Source of the DNA: Rhizobacter sp. Root404
Lineage (GTDB): Bacteria; Pseudomonadota; Gammaproteobacteria; Burkholderiales; Burkholderiaceae_C
DNA: 64,000 bases
Reading direction: 5' to 3'
Assembly (NCBI RefSeq): GCF_001425865.1
Contig: NZ_LMDS01000004.1
Coordinates: 685,515-749,514 of the forward strand
Below, one piece after another: positions 16,667 to 24,260 of the stretch; position 1 is the first letter of the stretch; each line of letters begins with the position of its first letter. Both the position numbers and the translations under genes were made by a program. The notes below the pieces were generated by a model. That model was given only the letters and a program-made list of their open reading frames with translations, had not been told where the DNA came from and did not search any database.

Positions 16667-16801
16667 TTACCGGCTGGCGGCCGAAGCCGGCATCGGCGTG
16701 GAGGTGTTGGTCGTCGGCGTATTCATCTTGTCGCACGCGGCGAGCGACGTCAGCAGCGCGAGCGTGGAAAGCAGCGCGGCAAGCCTGGAAGTGGGGATCA
16801 T
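16667..16801 (-). CDS. Tiny lipoprotein
   Basis: 44 residues from ATG 16801 with AGAGGAACGGCC upstream. A classical lipoprotein signal: MIPTSRLAALLSTLALL then LTSLAACDK, with the lipidated Cys at about residue 23; the mature part is only some 20 residues, rich in Thr/Pro/Ser/Ala. Its size and form recall entericidin-like lipoproteins, though no close family match is claimed. A near-consensus sigma-54 element lies upstream. Confidence 0.7.
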   Translation of the reverse strand: MIPTSRLAALLSTLALLTSLAACDKMNTPTTNTSTPMPASAASR

Positions 16802-16837
16802 GGCCGTTCCTCTGGAAGTTCTGGGACCCGGGAAGCG

Positions 16838-16852
16838 GCAACCCACGTGCCT
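16838..16852 (-). promoter_or_regulatory. Candidate sigma-54 promoter for the 16801 lipoprotein gene
   Basis: AGGCACGTGGGTTGC on the minus strand, GGCACG and TTGC both exact, 37 bases from the ATG. Confidence 0.6.
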
Positions 16853-16856
16853 GCGC

Positions 16857-17441
16857 TCATACACCGGCAGCCGGTGCCGCCGCGCCCAGGCGCCAGGCCG
16901 CCTCGCCTTTCTGCGCCAGCTTCAGGTGGGCGCGCAGGACAGGCAAGGTCGCGGACGCGTACGCCTTCAGCTCCATGTCGGCCCCCTCGCGGGCCTCCTT
17001 CTGGAACAGCACGATCGCCTCCCGCGTGTCGCGGTACATCCGCGCCATGTAGTCGCGGTCGAAGGCCGCGCCCTTCAGCGCGCGCGAGCGGGCGGGCACC
17101 GGATCGTCCGGCCGCTTCGCCAGGACGAGCCGGCGCTGGCCCGCGTAGCGCCGCACGTCCCTGCCGATCCTGGCGTGATCGGCGGCCAGCCGCCTCGCGA
17201 AGTCGCGCACCTGCGGGCGCGTGGCCTGGCGCAGCGCGAGCCGGCTGAGCGCCTGGTCGGTCCGGCTGATGCGCATCGCGGCGCGCAGGAACTCGCGGTC
17301 GACGCGGTTGAACGCCTCGGCGGAGACCGCCGGCGCCCGCGCGGCCCGCGCCATCGCCTCCGGCGCGAGCACGCAGGCGGTCCACGCCGCGCATGCGCGC
17401 AACACCCAGCGGCGATCGAGATCACGCGGCTCGCGGTTCAC
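16857..17441 (-). CDS. DUF4142 periplasmic protein
   Basis: 194 residues from a GTG at 17441 preceded by GGGGGGA. The N-terminus (RRWVLRACAAWTACVLAPEAMARA) is a signal sequence, Tat-like in having RR and modest hydrophobicity. The mature part is all-helical with FNRVDREFLRAAMRISRTDQ and QATRPQVRDFARRLAADHAR, typical of DUF4142, a ferritin-like four-helix family of unknown function often induced in stress conditions. The gene is divergent from a small hypothetical, each with its own -24/-12-like element. Confidence 0.8.
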   Translation of the reverse strand: MNREPRDLDRRWVLRACAAWTACVLAPEAMARAARAPAVSAEAFNRVDREFLRAAMRISRTDQALSRLALRQATRPQVRDFARRLAADHARIGRDVRRYAGQRRLVLAKRPDDPVPARSRALKGAAFDRDYMARMYRDTREAIVLFQKEAREGADMELKAYASATLPVLRAHLKLAQKGEAAWRLGAAAPAAGV

Positions 17442-17471
17442 CAGTCCCCCCGGTCAGTACGAGTGGTCGTG

Positions 17472-17486
17472 GCAATCGGCAGGCCC
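17472..17486 (-). promoter_or_regulatory. Candidate sigma-54 promoter for the DUF4142 gene
   Basis: GGGCCTGCCGATTGC on the minus strand, exact spacing, 31 bases from the GTG; only nine bases separate it from the divergent plus-strand element. Confidence 0.5.
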
Positions 17487-17495
17487 GTACGCGGC

Positions 17496-17510
17496 CGGCA
17501 TCCCGCTTGC
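17496..17510 (+). promoter_or_regulatory. Candidate sigma-54 promoter for the 17555 gene
   Basis: CGGCATCCCGCTTGC, exact GG-N10-GC spacing, 45 bases before the ATG. It differs by one base from the element of the 14404 gene (CGGCATCCCGGTTGC). Confidence 0.55.
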
Positions 17511-17554
17511 CAGGGCTCGTTGCGGGCAATCCGCCCGCCCTGGAGAGTACCGCC

Positions 17555-17737
17555 ATGCCACACCCCACCCGCAGAAGCCCGCGCCCGCGACGTGCCGAAC
17601 CGCTGCAACCCGACCGGCCGGCCCGCGGCGACGAGACCGAACCGCAGAAGCCCGAGCACGACGAGGCAGACGCGCGTGCCAGGCGCCAGGAGCAGACCGA
17701 CACCGCGCTCGACAACGTGCGCGAAGGCTATCGCTGA
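17555..17737 (+). CDS. Small charged protein of unknown function
   Basis: 60 residues from ATG 17555, with TGGAGAG seven bases upstream. It is extremely hydrophilic: Arg/Pro-rich at the N-terminus (RRSPRPRRAEP), then acidic and Gln-rich (DETEPQKPEHDEADARARR), ending NVREGYR. No membrane segment or signal, predicted disordered. No family recognised. The good ribosome-binding site and the upstream -24/-12 element are the main support for it being expressed. Confidence 0.5.
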   Translation: MPHPTRRSPRPRRAEPLQPDRPARGDETEPQKPEHDEADARARRQEQTDTALDNVREGYR

Positions 17738-17753
17738 CGCGCCGTGGGCGCCC

Positions 17754-18578
17754 TCATTGCGATCGCCCCTGAAGCTCCCGGCGCCGCGCCATGAAGCCGA
17801 CCACGCCGAGCCCGGCCAGCAGCAGCGCGTAGGTCTCCGGCTCGGGCACCGCGGTGACCTGCTGCGCGTAGCTGATCTTGCCGCCGCCCTGCGTGATCAG
17901 GAAGCCGGTCTCGAACGGCGTGACGGTGTCCGGCGTGTTCGCGAACGTGGTCAGGGCCGTGTCGAAGAACGGGTTCGGCGTCGCGAAGAACGCGGCATTG
18001 GTCGGATCGACGACGAAGTTCAGCGCCGCACCCGCGAACGCGTAGAACTTGCCGCTTTGCGGATCCGGCAGCGTCGAGCCGCCGCCGGACTGCAGCGTGC
18101 CGGTCGCCAGCACCTTCTCGCCGGTCGCCGTCTCGGTCGGGTTGCCGCCGCCGTCGAAGCCGAAGGTCGCGGTGCCCACGTCGTTGTAGCCGTACAGCGT
18201 GTAGGTCAGCGTGCTGAAGGTGGCCGTCGTCGGTGCCGTGGCCGGGTTGGTGGACGAGGTCGTGCCGGTCGCGTCGAAGCGCACGTACATCCCCAGGCCG
18301 GGCACCGTGATCTTCGGGTCGGTCGCCGACTGGAAGCCGGTCACCACCAGGTAGCCCGACTCGGTGAAGGCGCTGCCGTCCGTGAACGTCACCCGCGAGT
18401 AGTCGGAGATCAGGATGTTGTTGGCCGTCACCGTGGTGCCGGTCAGGCCGACGGCGACCGGGTCGAAGGTGAAGCTCGGCGGGTCCGCCGCCATCGCGGT
18501 CGAGCCGACGGCGGCGATCGCCAGCGCCACGGCGCTGCGCATCCACATCAGCCGGCGCCGCATCAGGGTCAAGGGCAT
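17754..18578 (-). CDS. PEP-CTERM exported protein
   Basis: 274 residues from the ATG at 18578; an in-frame ATG six bases earlier abuts the AGGAG and is too close to it. A signal peptide (about residues 1-31, ending STAMAADPP) leads into a beta-rich Thr/Gly domain. The C-terminus is a textbook PEP-CTERM sorting signal: VPEPETYALLLAGLGVV, then FMARRRE. Such proteins are processed by exosortase and associated with exopolysaccharide; no exosortase gene is in the window. It lies 30 bp after another PEP-CTERM gene and probably shares its transcript. Confidence 0.92.
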   Translation of the reverse strand: MPLTLMRRRLMWMRSAVALAIAAVGSTAMAADPPSFTFDPVAVGLTGTTVTANNILISDYSRVTFTDGSAFTESGYLVVTGFQSATDPKITVPGLGMYVRFDATGTTSSTNPATAPTTATFSTLTYTLYGYNDVGTATFGFDGGGNPTETATGEKVLATGTLQSGGGSTLPDPQSGKFYAFAGAALNFVVDPTNAAFFATPNPFFDTALTTFANTPDTVTPFETGFLITQGGGKISYAQQVTAVPEPETYALLLAGLGVVGFMARRRELQGRSQ

Positions 18579-18608
18579 GGTCATCTCCTGGTGAGGGGGG
18601 TGGGAGGG

Positions 18609-19310
18609 CTACGACAGCGCGCGCTGTTGGCGCCGCGCACGGCGTTGGGACAAGGTCAGCACGCAACCCAGGCCGCCGAGCAGCAGCGCGAGCGAGCTCG
18701 GCTCGGGCACCGGCGTCACGGTCGGGCTGTTGGCGACGAAGAAGGTCTCCAGGCCGCCGGTCGCGTCGGTCGCGCTCGCCGCCAGGCCGACCCGCAGCCC
18801 CGGGGCGAACACCGCCTGCAGCTCGGCGGCTTCGGAGGCCGTCAGCGCGAACACGAAGCCGGAGTTGCCGGCGCCGGAGAACGTGTCGGCGAACGAGTAC
18901 GAGGTCGGCGTGCTGGCACTGAACACGACGCCGCCGGTGCTGTCGTAAACGTTGAGCGTCAGGCTGGTCAGCGAGATGCTCTCGGCGGCGCCCGGCTCGA
19001 GCGCGTTGAAGACCACGCGCAGGTCGCTGGCCGACATGACGCCCAGCTCGGCGAACGAGCGCGTCAGGGACTGCGAGGCGCCGGTCTTGGCGTCGCCGCT
19101 GGTCACGTCCATCGTGCCGTTCCACGCCACCGAGCCGGTCTCGGTACTCGTGCCGCCCGGGCTCTGCAGCGTCAGCACCGTGTTCACCGAGCCGAGGCCG
19201 GTGCCCTGGAAATCCTGCGGCTCGACGAGCGTCAAGTCCGCGCGGGCCGCGCCCGCCATGCCGATCAGCGCCGCTGCGACGACCAGTGGCCGTGCGATAG
19301 ATACCTTCAT
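18609..19310 (-). CDS. PEP-CTERM exported protein (first of pair)
   Basis: 233 residues from ATG 19310, with GAGGAGATTGGC upstream. Signal peptide MKVSIARPLVVAAALIGMAG then AARADL; a beta-sandwich-like Ser/Thr/Gly-rich body; C-terminal sorting signal VPEPSSLALLLGGLGCVLT followed by the basic RRARRQQR. Substrate for exosortase-type processing by family knowledge. It heads the two-gene PEP-CTERM unit, and a GGGAACG-type -24/-12 element lies 38 bases upstream of its start. PEP-CTERM genes in floc-forming betaproteobacteria have been tied to RpoN control, which fits the rpoN gene 1.6 kb away. Confidence 0.92.
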   Translation of the reverse strand: MKVSIARPLVVAAALIGMAGAARADLTLVEPQDFQGTGLGSVNTVLTLQSPGGTSTETGSVAWNGTMDVTSGDAKTGASQSLTRSFAELGVMSASDLRVVFNALEPGAAESISLTSLTLNVYDSTGGVVFSASTPTSYSFADTFSGAGNSGFVFALTASEAAELQAVFAPGLRVGLAASATDATGGLETFFVANSPTVTPVPEPSSLALLLGGLGCVLTLSQRRARRQQRALS

Positions 19311-19347
19311 GCCAATCTCCTCTGAAGTGTCGAAGACCGGCCGACCG

Positions 19348-19362
19348 GCAATCGGCGTTCCC
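19348..19362 (-). promoter_or_regulatory. Candidate sigma-54 promoter for the PEP-CTERM pair
   Basis: GGGAACGCCGATTGC on the minus strand, exact spacing; shares the GGGAACG half with the elements at 22792 and 29727. Confidence 0.55.
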
Positions 19363-19413
19363 GCGTGGGAATTGCTCCACAAGCGCAGGCCATGCCCGGT
19401 CCCGCCGTCCGGC

Positions 19414-19938
19414 TCAATGGGCGCCGGGCGTCTCGCGCGCGGCCGGCCGGTGGCGCTGGCCATCGGTCGTGACGAAGGAGAACTTGCCGTCGCCCTCCAT
19501 GAACGCCTTGCGCACCTGCGCGAGGTCGTCGATGCCGACCTGCCGCATCTCGGACTCCAGGTCCTCGCGCGTCACGAACTGGCGGCGCAGGTTGGCGGCC
19601 ACGATGCGGCCGTTGTCGATCATCACCAGCGCCGGCGGCTCGGTCAGCCAGCGCACCGCCTTCCAGCGGTAGCCCGCCCAGTCGAGCGCATAGTTCCAGG
19701 CCGCCAGCGTCCCGACCAGGATCAGCCCTTCGGCGACCGTGTCGTAGCCACCGGCCAGCGCGTTCTGCGAGGCATCGGCGACGATCACGACGAACAGCAG
19801 GTCGGCGACGCCGAGCGAGCCGGCATCGCGGCGCAGCACGAAGCGGAACAGCAGCAACAGGAACCAGTACATCAGCGTGCCGCGTGCGATCAGCTCCAGC
19901 GGCGAGGTGTTCACGTCGAACAGCGCAGCGAGCGTCAT
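19414..19938 (-). CDS. DUF421 (YetF-like) membrane protein
   Basis: 174 residues from ATG 19938, which overlaps the stop of the upstream hydrolase gene by four bases (ATGA). Three hydrophobic segments lie within residues 15-90 (GTLMYWFLLLLFRFVL; LLFVVIVADASQNALAGG; GLILVGTLAAWNYAL), followed by a cytosolic domain with PPALVMIDNGRI and NLRRQFVTREDLESEMRQ, diagnostic of the DUF421/YetF family. Function of the family is unknown; members are often in stress or sporulation regulons. Co-transcribed with the isochorismatase-like gene. Confidence 0.88.
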   Translation of the reverse strand: MTLAALFDVNTSPLELIARGTLMYWFLLLLFRFVLRRDAGSLGVADLLFVVIVADASQNALAGGYDTVAEGLILVGTLAAWNYALDWAGYRWKAVRWLTEPPALVMIDNGRIVAANLRRQFVTREDLESEMRQVGIDDLAQVRKAFMEGDGKFSFVTTDGQRHRPAARETPGAH

Positions 19939-20555
19939 CCTGCGTCCTTCCCGGGTTGCAGCAGCCGGCGCCATCCGGCGTCGGACGGGTCGATGTCGGC
20001 CTTCATCACGCGGGCCATGTGGTCGAGCGCCTGCAGGCAATCGGCGTCGCTCTCGGCCGCCGTGCAATCGGCCGGCACCCACAGCGAGTAGCCGCGCAGG
20101 TAGGCGTCCATCGCGGTGAAGAGCAGGCAGCTGTCGGCCGCCACGCCGGTCAGCACCAGGCGCCGACATTGCAATTGCTGCAGCAAAAGATGGAGCGGCG
20201 TGGCGTAGAACGCCGAGTGCCGCGGCTTCAGGATCGTGAAATCGCGGCGGCGCGGGCGCAGCGCGTTCGCCATCGTCGCGCTCGCGCCGCGGCCGGCGCT
20301 GCAGCGCTGCCACAACTGCGCGAAGTCGGCGCGCCACAGGCCGTAGTTGTCGTTGGCATAGATCGACTGAACACCTGCCGCGTCGGCATGACGCCGCAGC
20401 CTCGCGGCCGCGCGCGCCGCCGCCTGTGCCGGCTCGCGCAGGTGCTCGGCGCCTTCGAACCGCAGCGGGTTGATGAAGTCGACCAGCAACAGCACCGTGG
20501 GGCTCGGATCGAGAGGGGGCGGCGCGATCGTGCGCGCCGCAGTTCTTCGTTTCAT
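19935..20555 (-). CDS. Isochorismatase-like cysteine hydrolase
   Basis: 206 residues from ATG 20555. The family triad is visible: Asp in TVLLLVDFINPLRF, Lys in ILKPRHSAFYATPL and the nucleophilic Cys in LTGVAADSCLLFTA. Such enzymes hydrolyse isochorismate, nicotinamide or other amides/vinyl ethers; substrate here unknown. Length is normal and no signal peptide is present, so it is cytosolic. It is translationally coupled (ATGA overlap) to the DUF421 membrane protein. Unlike most neighbours no -24/-12 element was found in front of it. Confidence 0.87.
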   Translation of the reverse strand: MKRRTAARTIAPPPLDPSPTVLLLVDFINPLRFEGAEHLREPAQAAARAAARLRRHADAAGVQSIYANDNYGLWRADFAQLWQRCSAGRGASATMANALRPRRRDFTILKPRHSAFYATPLHLLLQQLQCRRLVLTGVAADSCLLFTAMDAYLRGYSLWVPADCTAAESDADCLQALDHMARVMKADIDPSDAGWRRLLQPGKDAG

Positions 20556-20895
20556 GCGAGGGATCTCCTGCCGACGATCGTGCGCCGCGCCGAGCGGCTG
20601 CCGCGGTCGGCGGGCGTGCGTCCGGTGCGAGAGACAAGCACGCGCGCCTCGGCTCGTCGCGTCCTACGCGCGTCGAAGTTGCGGCAAATGATGCCGGCTC
20701 GCCGCTCGCGAAAGCCCGCCGCCCAGGGGCCCGGGTTCTGCCGGGACGATGGCCAAAGCACCGCCTGGCGCGGCTTGCGCGCCGACTCGGTACGCGTTTC
20801 GCCAGGGCCGCCTCGCAGACCGACACGACGGCATGGTCGTTGCGTTGATGCGCCCTCGCCCCGTCGATCAACGCGCAACCGAGTGAAACAACACG
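20556..20895. other. Divergent intergenic region between hydrolase and rpoN
   Basis: About 340 bp without a gene. The only clear signal is the plus-strand -24/-12-like element at 20829-20843 for rpoN. A GCAA followed by CCGG near 20685 has spacing wrong for a minus-strand sigma-54 promoter by two bases. Confidence 0.5.
20829..20843 (+). promoter_or_regulatory. Candidate sigma-54 promoter in front of rpoN
   Basis: CGGCATGGTCGTTGC with exact spacing, 53 bases before the rpoN ATG, suggesting positive autoregulation of this sigma factor. Confidence 0.5.
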
Positions 20896-22404
20896 ATGAC
20901 GTCCTCTCCCCTGCTCAAGCAGCGCCCGATCCTTCACCAGAGCCAGACGCTCACCCCCCGCCTGCAGTTCGCCGTCAGGCTGCTGCAGATGTCCGCGCTG
21001 GACTACGAGCAGGAGTTGCACGAGTTGAGCGCGCGCAATCCGTTCCTCGAGATCGACGATGCCGGTCCCGGGCCGGCCCCGCTGAACGCGCCCGCTCAGA
21101 ACGATCCGGCCGAAGCGGGCGCGACGCACGAGTCCGCGCTCGAAGCGCCGGCCGACAGCGCCGCGTCGGCATGGGACGAGCCGGCCGACACCTGGCTGCA
21201 GACCCCGGGCCCGGCGCGCGATGGCGCGGGCGGCTCGCAGCTGAGCGCGACCGACATGATGGTGGCCCACGGCGACCTGCGCCAGCACCTGCACGGGCAA
21301 GTGAACCTGCTGCGCCTGTCCGCGCGCGACCACGCGCTGGCCTGCATGGTGATCGAGTCGCTCGACGACGACGGGTACTGCCGCACCGGACTCGACGAGC
21401 TCGGTGCGTTGACCGACTTCGAGCCGCCGGTCGACGGCAGCGAGCTGAACATGGCGCTGCGCCTGGTGCAGTCGTTCGATCCGGCCGGCGTCGGCGCCCG
21501 GACCATCGGCGAATGCCTGATGCTGCAGATCGACGGCGTCGATGCGGCGGATCGCGAGATCGCCCGCGCGATCATCGCCGACCACCTCGACCGACTGGCG
21601 CAGCGTGATGTGCCGGGCATCGCCCGCCTGCTCGACCGGCCGCTGCCGGAGGTCGATGCCGCCTGCGCGGCGCTGCGCCGCCTCGACCCGCGCCCGGGCT
21701 GGCGCTTCTCCCGCCCGGACACGCGCTACGTGGTGCCCGACGTGATCGTGAAGAAGGTGCGCGGCCAGTGGCAGGCGCAGCTGAACTCGGACGTGATGCC
21801 GCGCGTGCGCCTGAATCGCACCTACGCCGAGCTGTTCCGGCGCCATCGCGAAGCGAGCCACGCCGAGCTCGGCGCGCACCTGCAGGAAGCGCGCTGGACG
21901 CTGCGCAGTGTCGAGCAGCGCTTCTCGACGATCCTCGCGGTCGCGCAGGCGATCCTGCGCCGCCAGCGGCTGTTCTTCGAGCACGGCCCGCTGGCGATGA
22001 AGCCGCTGGCGCTGCGCGACATCGCCGAAGAAGTCGGCGCCCACGAGTCGACCGTGTGCCGCGTCACCAACAACAAGTTCATGGCGACGCCGAGCGGCCT
22101 GTTCGAGCTGAAGCACTTCTTCTCGCGACCGATGCCGATGACCAGCGGCGGTGCGTGCTCGGCCACCGCGATCCGCAGCGTCGTCAAGGAACTGATCGAC
22201 GCCGAGGACCCGCTGACGCCGCTGTCGGACGTCGAGATCACGCAGCGCCTGGCGCGACAGGGCCTGACGGTGGCGCGCCGCACCGTCACCAAGTACCGCC
22301 AGGGGCTGAAGATCGCGCCGGCCGATCGCCGCCGTCGCCACGGGGCGCCGCCGGCAGCCGTGCCGGCCGGGGGCGATGGCGCAGCCGACCGCGCCTCATG
22401 CTGA
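20896..22404 (+). CDS. rpoN: RNA polymerase sigma-54 factor
   Basis: 502 residues from ATG 20896. Region I is recognisable (LKQRPILHQSQTLTPRLQFA, Gln/Leu-rich), followed by an acidic linker, the core-binding domain with LDDDGYCR and NMALRLVQSFDPAGVGARTI, and the DNA-binding domain ending in the RpoN box, here ARRTVTKYRQ at about residues 459-468. A basic tail of some 25 residues extends beyond it. It would direct polymerase to -24/-12 promoters and needs an AAA+ activator. It is not in the conserved lptB-rpoN-hpf setting, so it is probably an accessory paralogue serving a local regulon such as the elements mapped nearby. Confidence 0.95.
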   Translation: MTSSPLLKQRPILHQSQTLTPRLQFAVRLLQMSALDYEQELHELSARNPFLEIDDAGPGPAPLNAPAQNDPAEAGATHESALEAPADSAASAWDEPADTWLQTPGPARDGAGGSQLSATDMMVAHGDLRQHLHGQVNLLRLSARDHALACMVIESLDDDGYCRTGLDELGALTDFEPPVDGSELNMALRLVQSFDPAGVGARTIGECLMLQIDGVDAADREIARAIIADHLDRLAQRDVPGIARLLDRPLPEVDAACAALRRLDPRPGWRFSRPDTRYVVPDVIVKKVRGQWQAQLNSDVMPRVRLNRTYAELFRRHREASHAELGAHLQEARWTLRSVEQRFSTILAVAQAILRRQRLFFEHGPLAMKPLALRDIAEEVGAHESTVCRVTNNKFMATPSGLFELKHFFSRPMPMTSGGACSATAIRSVVKELIDAEDPLTPLSDVEITQRLARQGLTVARRTVTKYRQGLKIAPADRRRRHGAPPAAVPAGGDGAADRASC

Positions 22405-22510
22405 CGGCGCGGCCGTTCGTGCGGACCGGCATTCCCGTCGGTACGAATTGCCGTTCGGCCCGCTGCCACGCGGGCGACCTCCGCGCGCGCAGCCGCTCGT
22501 CCGAAGCGCC

Positions 22511-22726
22511 CTAGCGCGGCGCGACCCGCACCGCCGCATCCGGCCGGGGCGCAGGGTCGAAGGCGGCGTCGGTCGTCGTCACATCGTCTTCGTCAACGCG
22601 CAGCGCCTCGATGGCGGCGCGGGCCTGGCGGATCGACTGCTCGCGGTGCCAGGCCGTCACGCGTTCGACGGCGGGCGTGATCAACGGGTGGTGAATGGAC
22701 GCAGCAGCGGGCGTGGAGGTCTGCAT
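22511..22726 (-). CDS. Small acidic-tailed protein of unknown function
   Basis: 71 residues from ATG 22726 with CAGGCG eight bases upstream. The sequence is predicted helical in the middle (PAVERVTAWHREQSIRQARA, then AIEALRVDEDDV) and has no membrane segment. Family not recognised. It is divergent from the 22838 gene; both have -24/-12-like elements, the minus-strand one 40 bases from this start. Confidence 0.5.
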   Translation of the reverse strand: MQTSTPAAASIHHPLITPAVERVTAWHREQSIRQARAAIEALRVDEDDVTTTDAAFDPAPRPDAAVRVAPR

Positions 22727-22765
22727 GGTGGTTTCGCCTGAGAGTCGGGGGCGTCCTCGATGGAG

Positions 22766-22780
22766 GCAAGTTGCGTACCC
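22766..22780 (-). promoter_or_regulatory. Candidate sigma-54 promoter for the 22726 gene
   Basis: GGGTACGCAACTTGC on the minus strand, exact spacing, 40 bases from the ATG. Confidence 0.5.
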
Positions 22781-22791
22781 GCGCATTCGCG

Positions 22792-22806
22792 GGGAACGAG
22801 GATTGC
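22792..22806 (+). promoter_or_regulatory. Candidate sigma-54 promoter for the 22838 gene
   Basis: GGGAACGAGGATTGC, exact spacing, 32 bases before the ATG; diverges from the element at 22766. Confidence 0.5.
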
Positions 22807-22837
22807 CGCGTCACCGGATCGCCCCGAAGGAGATCCC

Positions 22838-23047
22838 ATGCCCACCCACCTGAGCGCCTACGACGATCCCAAGACGGCCATGCGTGCGGCCGGCCTGTTG
22901 CGCGATGCCGGCCTGCCGACGAACCGCATGCGGCTGCATCTGAGCAAGACGCACACCGGACACCGCGCGCTGATGGAGTTCGACGTACAGGCCACCGGCC
23001 GCTTGGTCGCCGACTGGTGCGCGGCGCTCAGCGAAGCGACGCGCTGA
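22838..23047 (+). CDS. Small cytosolic protein of unknown function
   Basis: 69 residues from ATG 22838 with a strong GAAGGAGATCCC. The content (HLSAYDDPKTAMRAAGLLRD, then AGLPTNRMRLHLS) suggests an alpha/beta mini-domain that recalls the N-terminus of general-stress-protein-17M-like folds, but this is only a pattern resemblance. No signal or membrane segment. Its last 20 bases overlap the end of the convergent glycosyltransferase remnant. Preceded by a GGGAACG-type sigma-54 element. Confidence 0.6.
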   Translation: MPTHLSAYDDPKTAMRAAGLLRDAGLPTNRMRLHLSKTHTGHRALMEFDVQATGRLVADWCAALSEATR

Positions 23048-24064
23048 CGCGATGACGCGCCCGACGCGCGGCGAGCTCCGTCATCAGGCGGGCGGTCGCG
23101 GCGATGCTGTCGTCCAGGTTGAAGCGCTCGACCACCCGCGCCCGCGCGGCCTGCCGCATGGCCTCGAGCTCGCCGGGCGTCTCGAACACGTGCGCGACCC
23201 GGTTGGCGATGCCCTGGAAATCGCCGGGCGCGACCAGCCGGCCGGTGCGGCCGGGTTCGATCAGGTCGGGCACGCCGCCCACCCGGGTCCCGACCACCGG
23301 CAGCGCGCTCGCCATCGCCTCCATCACCGCCAGCGGCATCGCCTCGCTGTGCGACGGGCAGACCAGGACGTCGAGCTGCCGGTAGACCTCGGCCATGTCG
23401 CCGCGCAGGCCCGGCAGGTGCAGGCGCCCGGCCATTCCGAAGCGCTCGCCCATCGCCTGCATCGCTTCGCGCATCGGCCCGTCGCCGACCATCACGAAGT
23501 GCGCATCGGGCAGCAGGCTGCGCAACAGCAGCGTGGCGCGCACGAACACCTCCGGCCCCTTCTCGGCCGAAAACCGGCCGACACAGCCCACGAGCGGCGC
23601 CGTCCCGTCGATGCCGAGATCGCGACGCAGGCCGGCGTCGGCACGCGGCCCGGGACTGAACAGTTCGGTGTCGACGCCGTTCGGGATGCAGCTCAGGTGC
23701 GACGCGCTGATGCCGATGCCCAGCGCGTGCAGCTGGCTGTGGCGGCACACGACGTTGAGGTGCGTGCCGGCCGCGCGATGGACTTCGAGGTCGAGCATGC
23801 TGAGCCGCCGGCCATGCACCGTCGCCAGTACCGGCAGACCGCTCAGGCTGCCGACCATGCCGGCCAGCAGGTGCGCGTTCTCGAGGTGCGAATGGATCAG
23901 GTCGAAGCCGTGCGACTGCACCAGCGCGAGCGCCGTCTGCACCGAGAGCCACGGCGGCTCGTCGGGCATCGGCACGATCACGACCTCGGCCGCCAGCGCC
24001 CGCAGCCGTTCGACCAGCGGGCTTTCGTAGGGGCACAGCGCGGTGACCGCGAAGCGCTCGGTCG
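23028..24064 (-). pseudogene. Glycosyltransferase family 4, 5'-truncated
   Basis: The frame reads into a GT4 protein from about 24064 (RFAVTALCPYESPLVERLRA) to a normal C-terminus. The catalytic domain is intact: CVGRFSAEKGPEVFVRA, the EX7E-type region PSHSEAMPLAVMEAMASALP, and VGGVPDLIEPG. What is missing is the first 40-60 residues with the N-terminal Rossmann strand and its Gly-rich motif. Upstream DNA instead encodes the start of an amidohydrolase in another frame. Internal in-frame starts exist (GTG/ATG around 23981-23969) and could give a shortened product of about 317 residues, but acceptor binding would be lost. Likely a deletion scar. Confidence 0.7.
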
Positions 24065-24065
24065 G

Positions 24066-24255
24066 CGTGCCCGCGCACCAGCGCGCCCAGGTGCGCGTTG
24101 CCGCGCCGCAGCGATGCCGGGTCGTCGAGCGAGTACCCGTCGCCGAGGAACGGCGCGAGCAGCACGCCCAGGTCGACGCGAGCGTCGTCCAGCGTGCGCA
24201 ACACGTCGTCGCGGGTCTCGCGACCGGTGCAGTGGAGATGGGCGTCGATCAGCAT
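24066..24255 (-). pseudogene. Amidohydrolase N-terminal fragment
   Basis: Starting at ATG 24255, five bases after the stop of the preceding large frame, the reading MLIDAHLHCTGRETRDDVLR, then VDLGVLLAPFLGDGYSLDD and SLRRGNAHLGALVRGH, is the beginning of a metal-dependent amidohydrolase (DAHLH metal motif). After about 63 residues the similarity stops and the DNA continues as a glycosyltransferase in a different frame. Roughly three quarters of the enzyme is absent, so this cannot be functional. The placement after the GH-GT-UGM-like frame suggests it was once a gene of the same polysaccharide operon. Confidence 0.65.
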
Positions 24256-24260
24256 CTGGC

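Noticed and set aside
20556..20640. Minus-strand sigma-54 promoter before the isochorismatase-like gene
   Set aside because: No GG-N10-GC match with TTGC or a close variant at a useful distance.
22705..22830. CRISPR-like or tandem repeats in intergenic regions
   Set aside because: No regularly spaced repeats of 20 bases or more were found here or elsewhere in the window.
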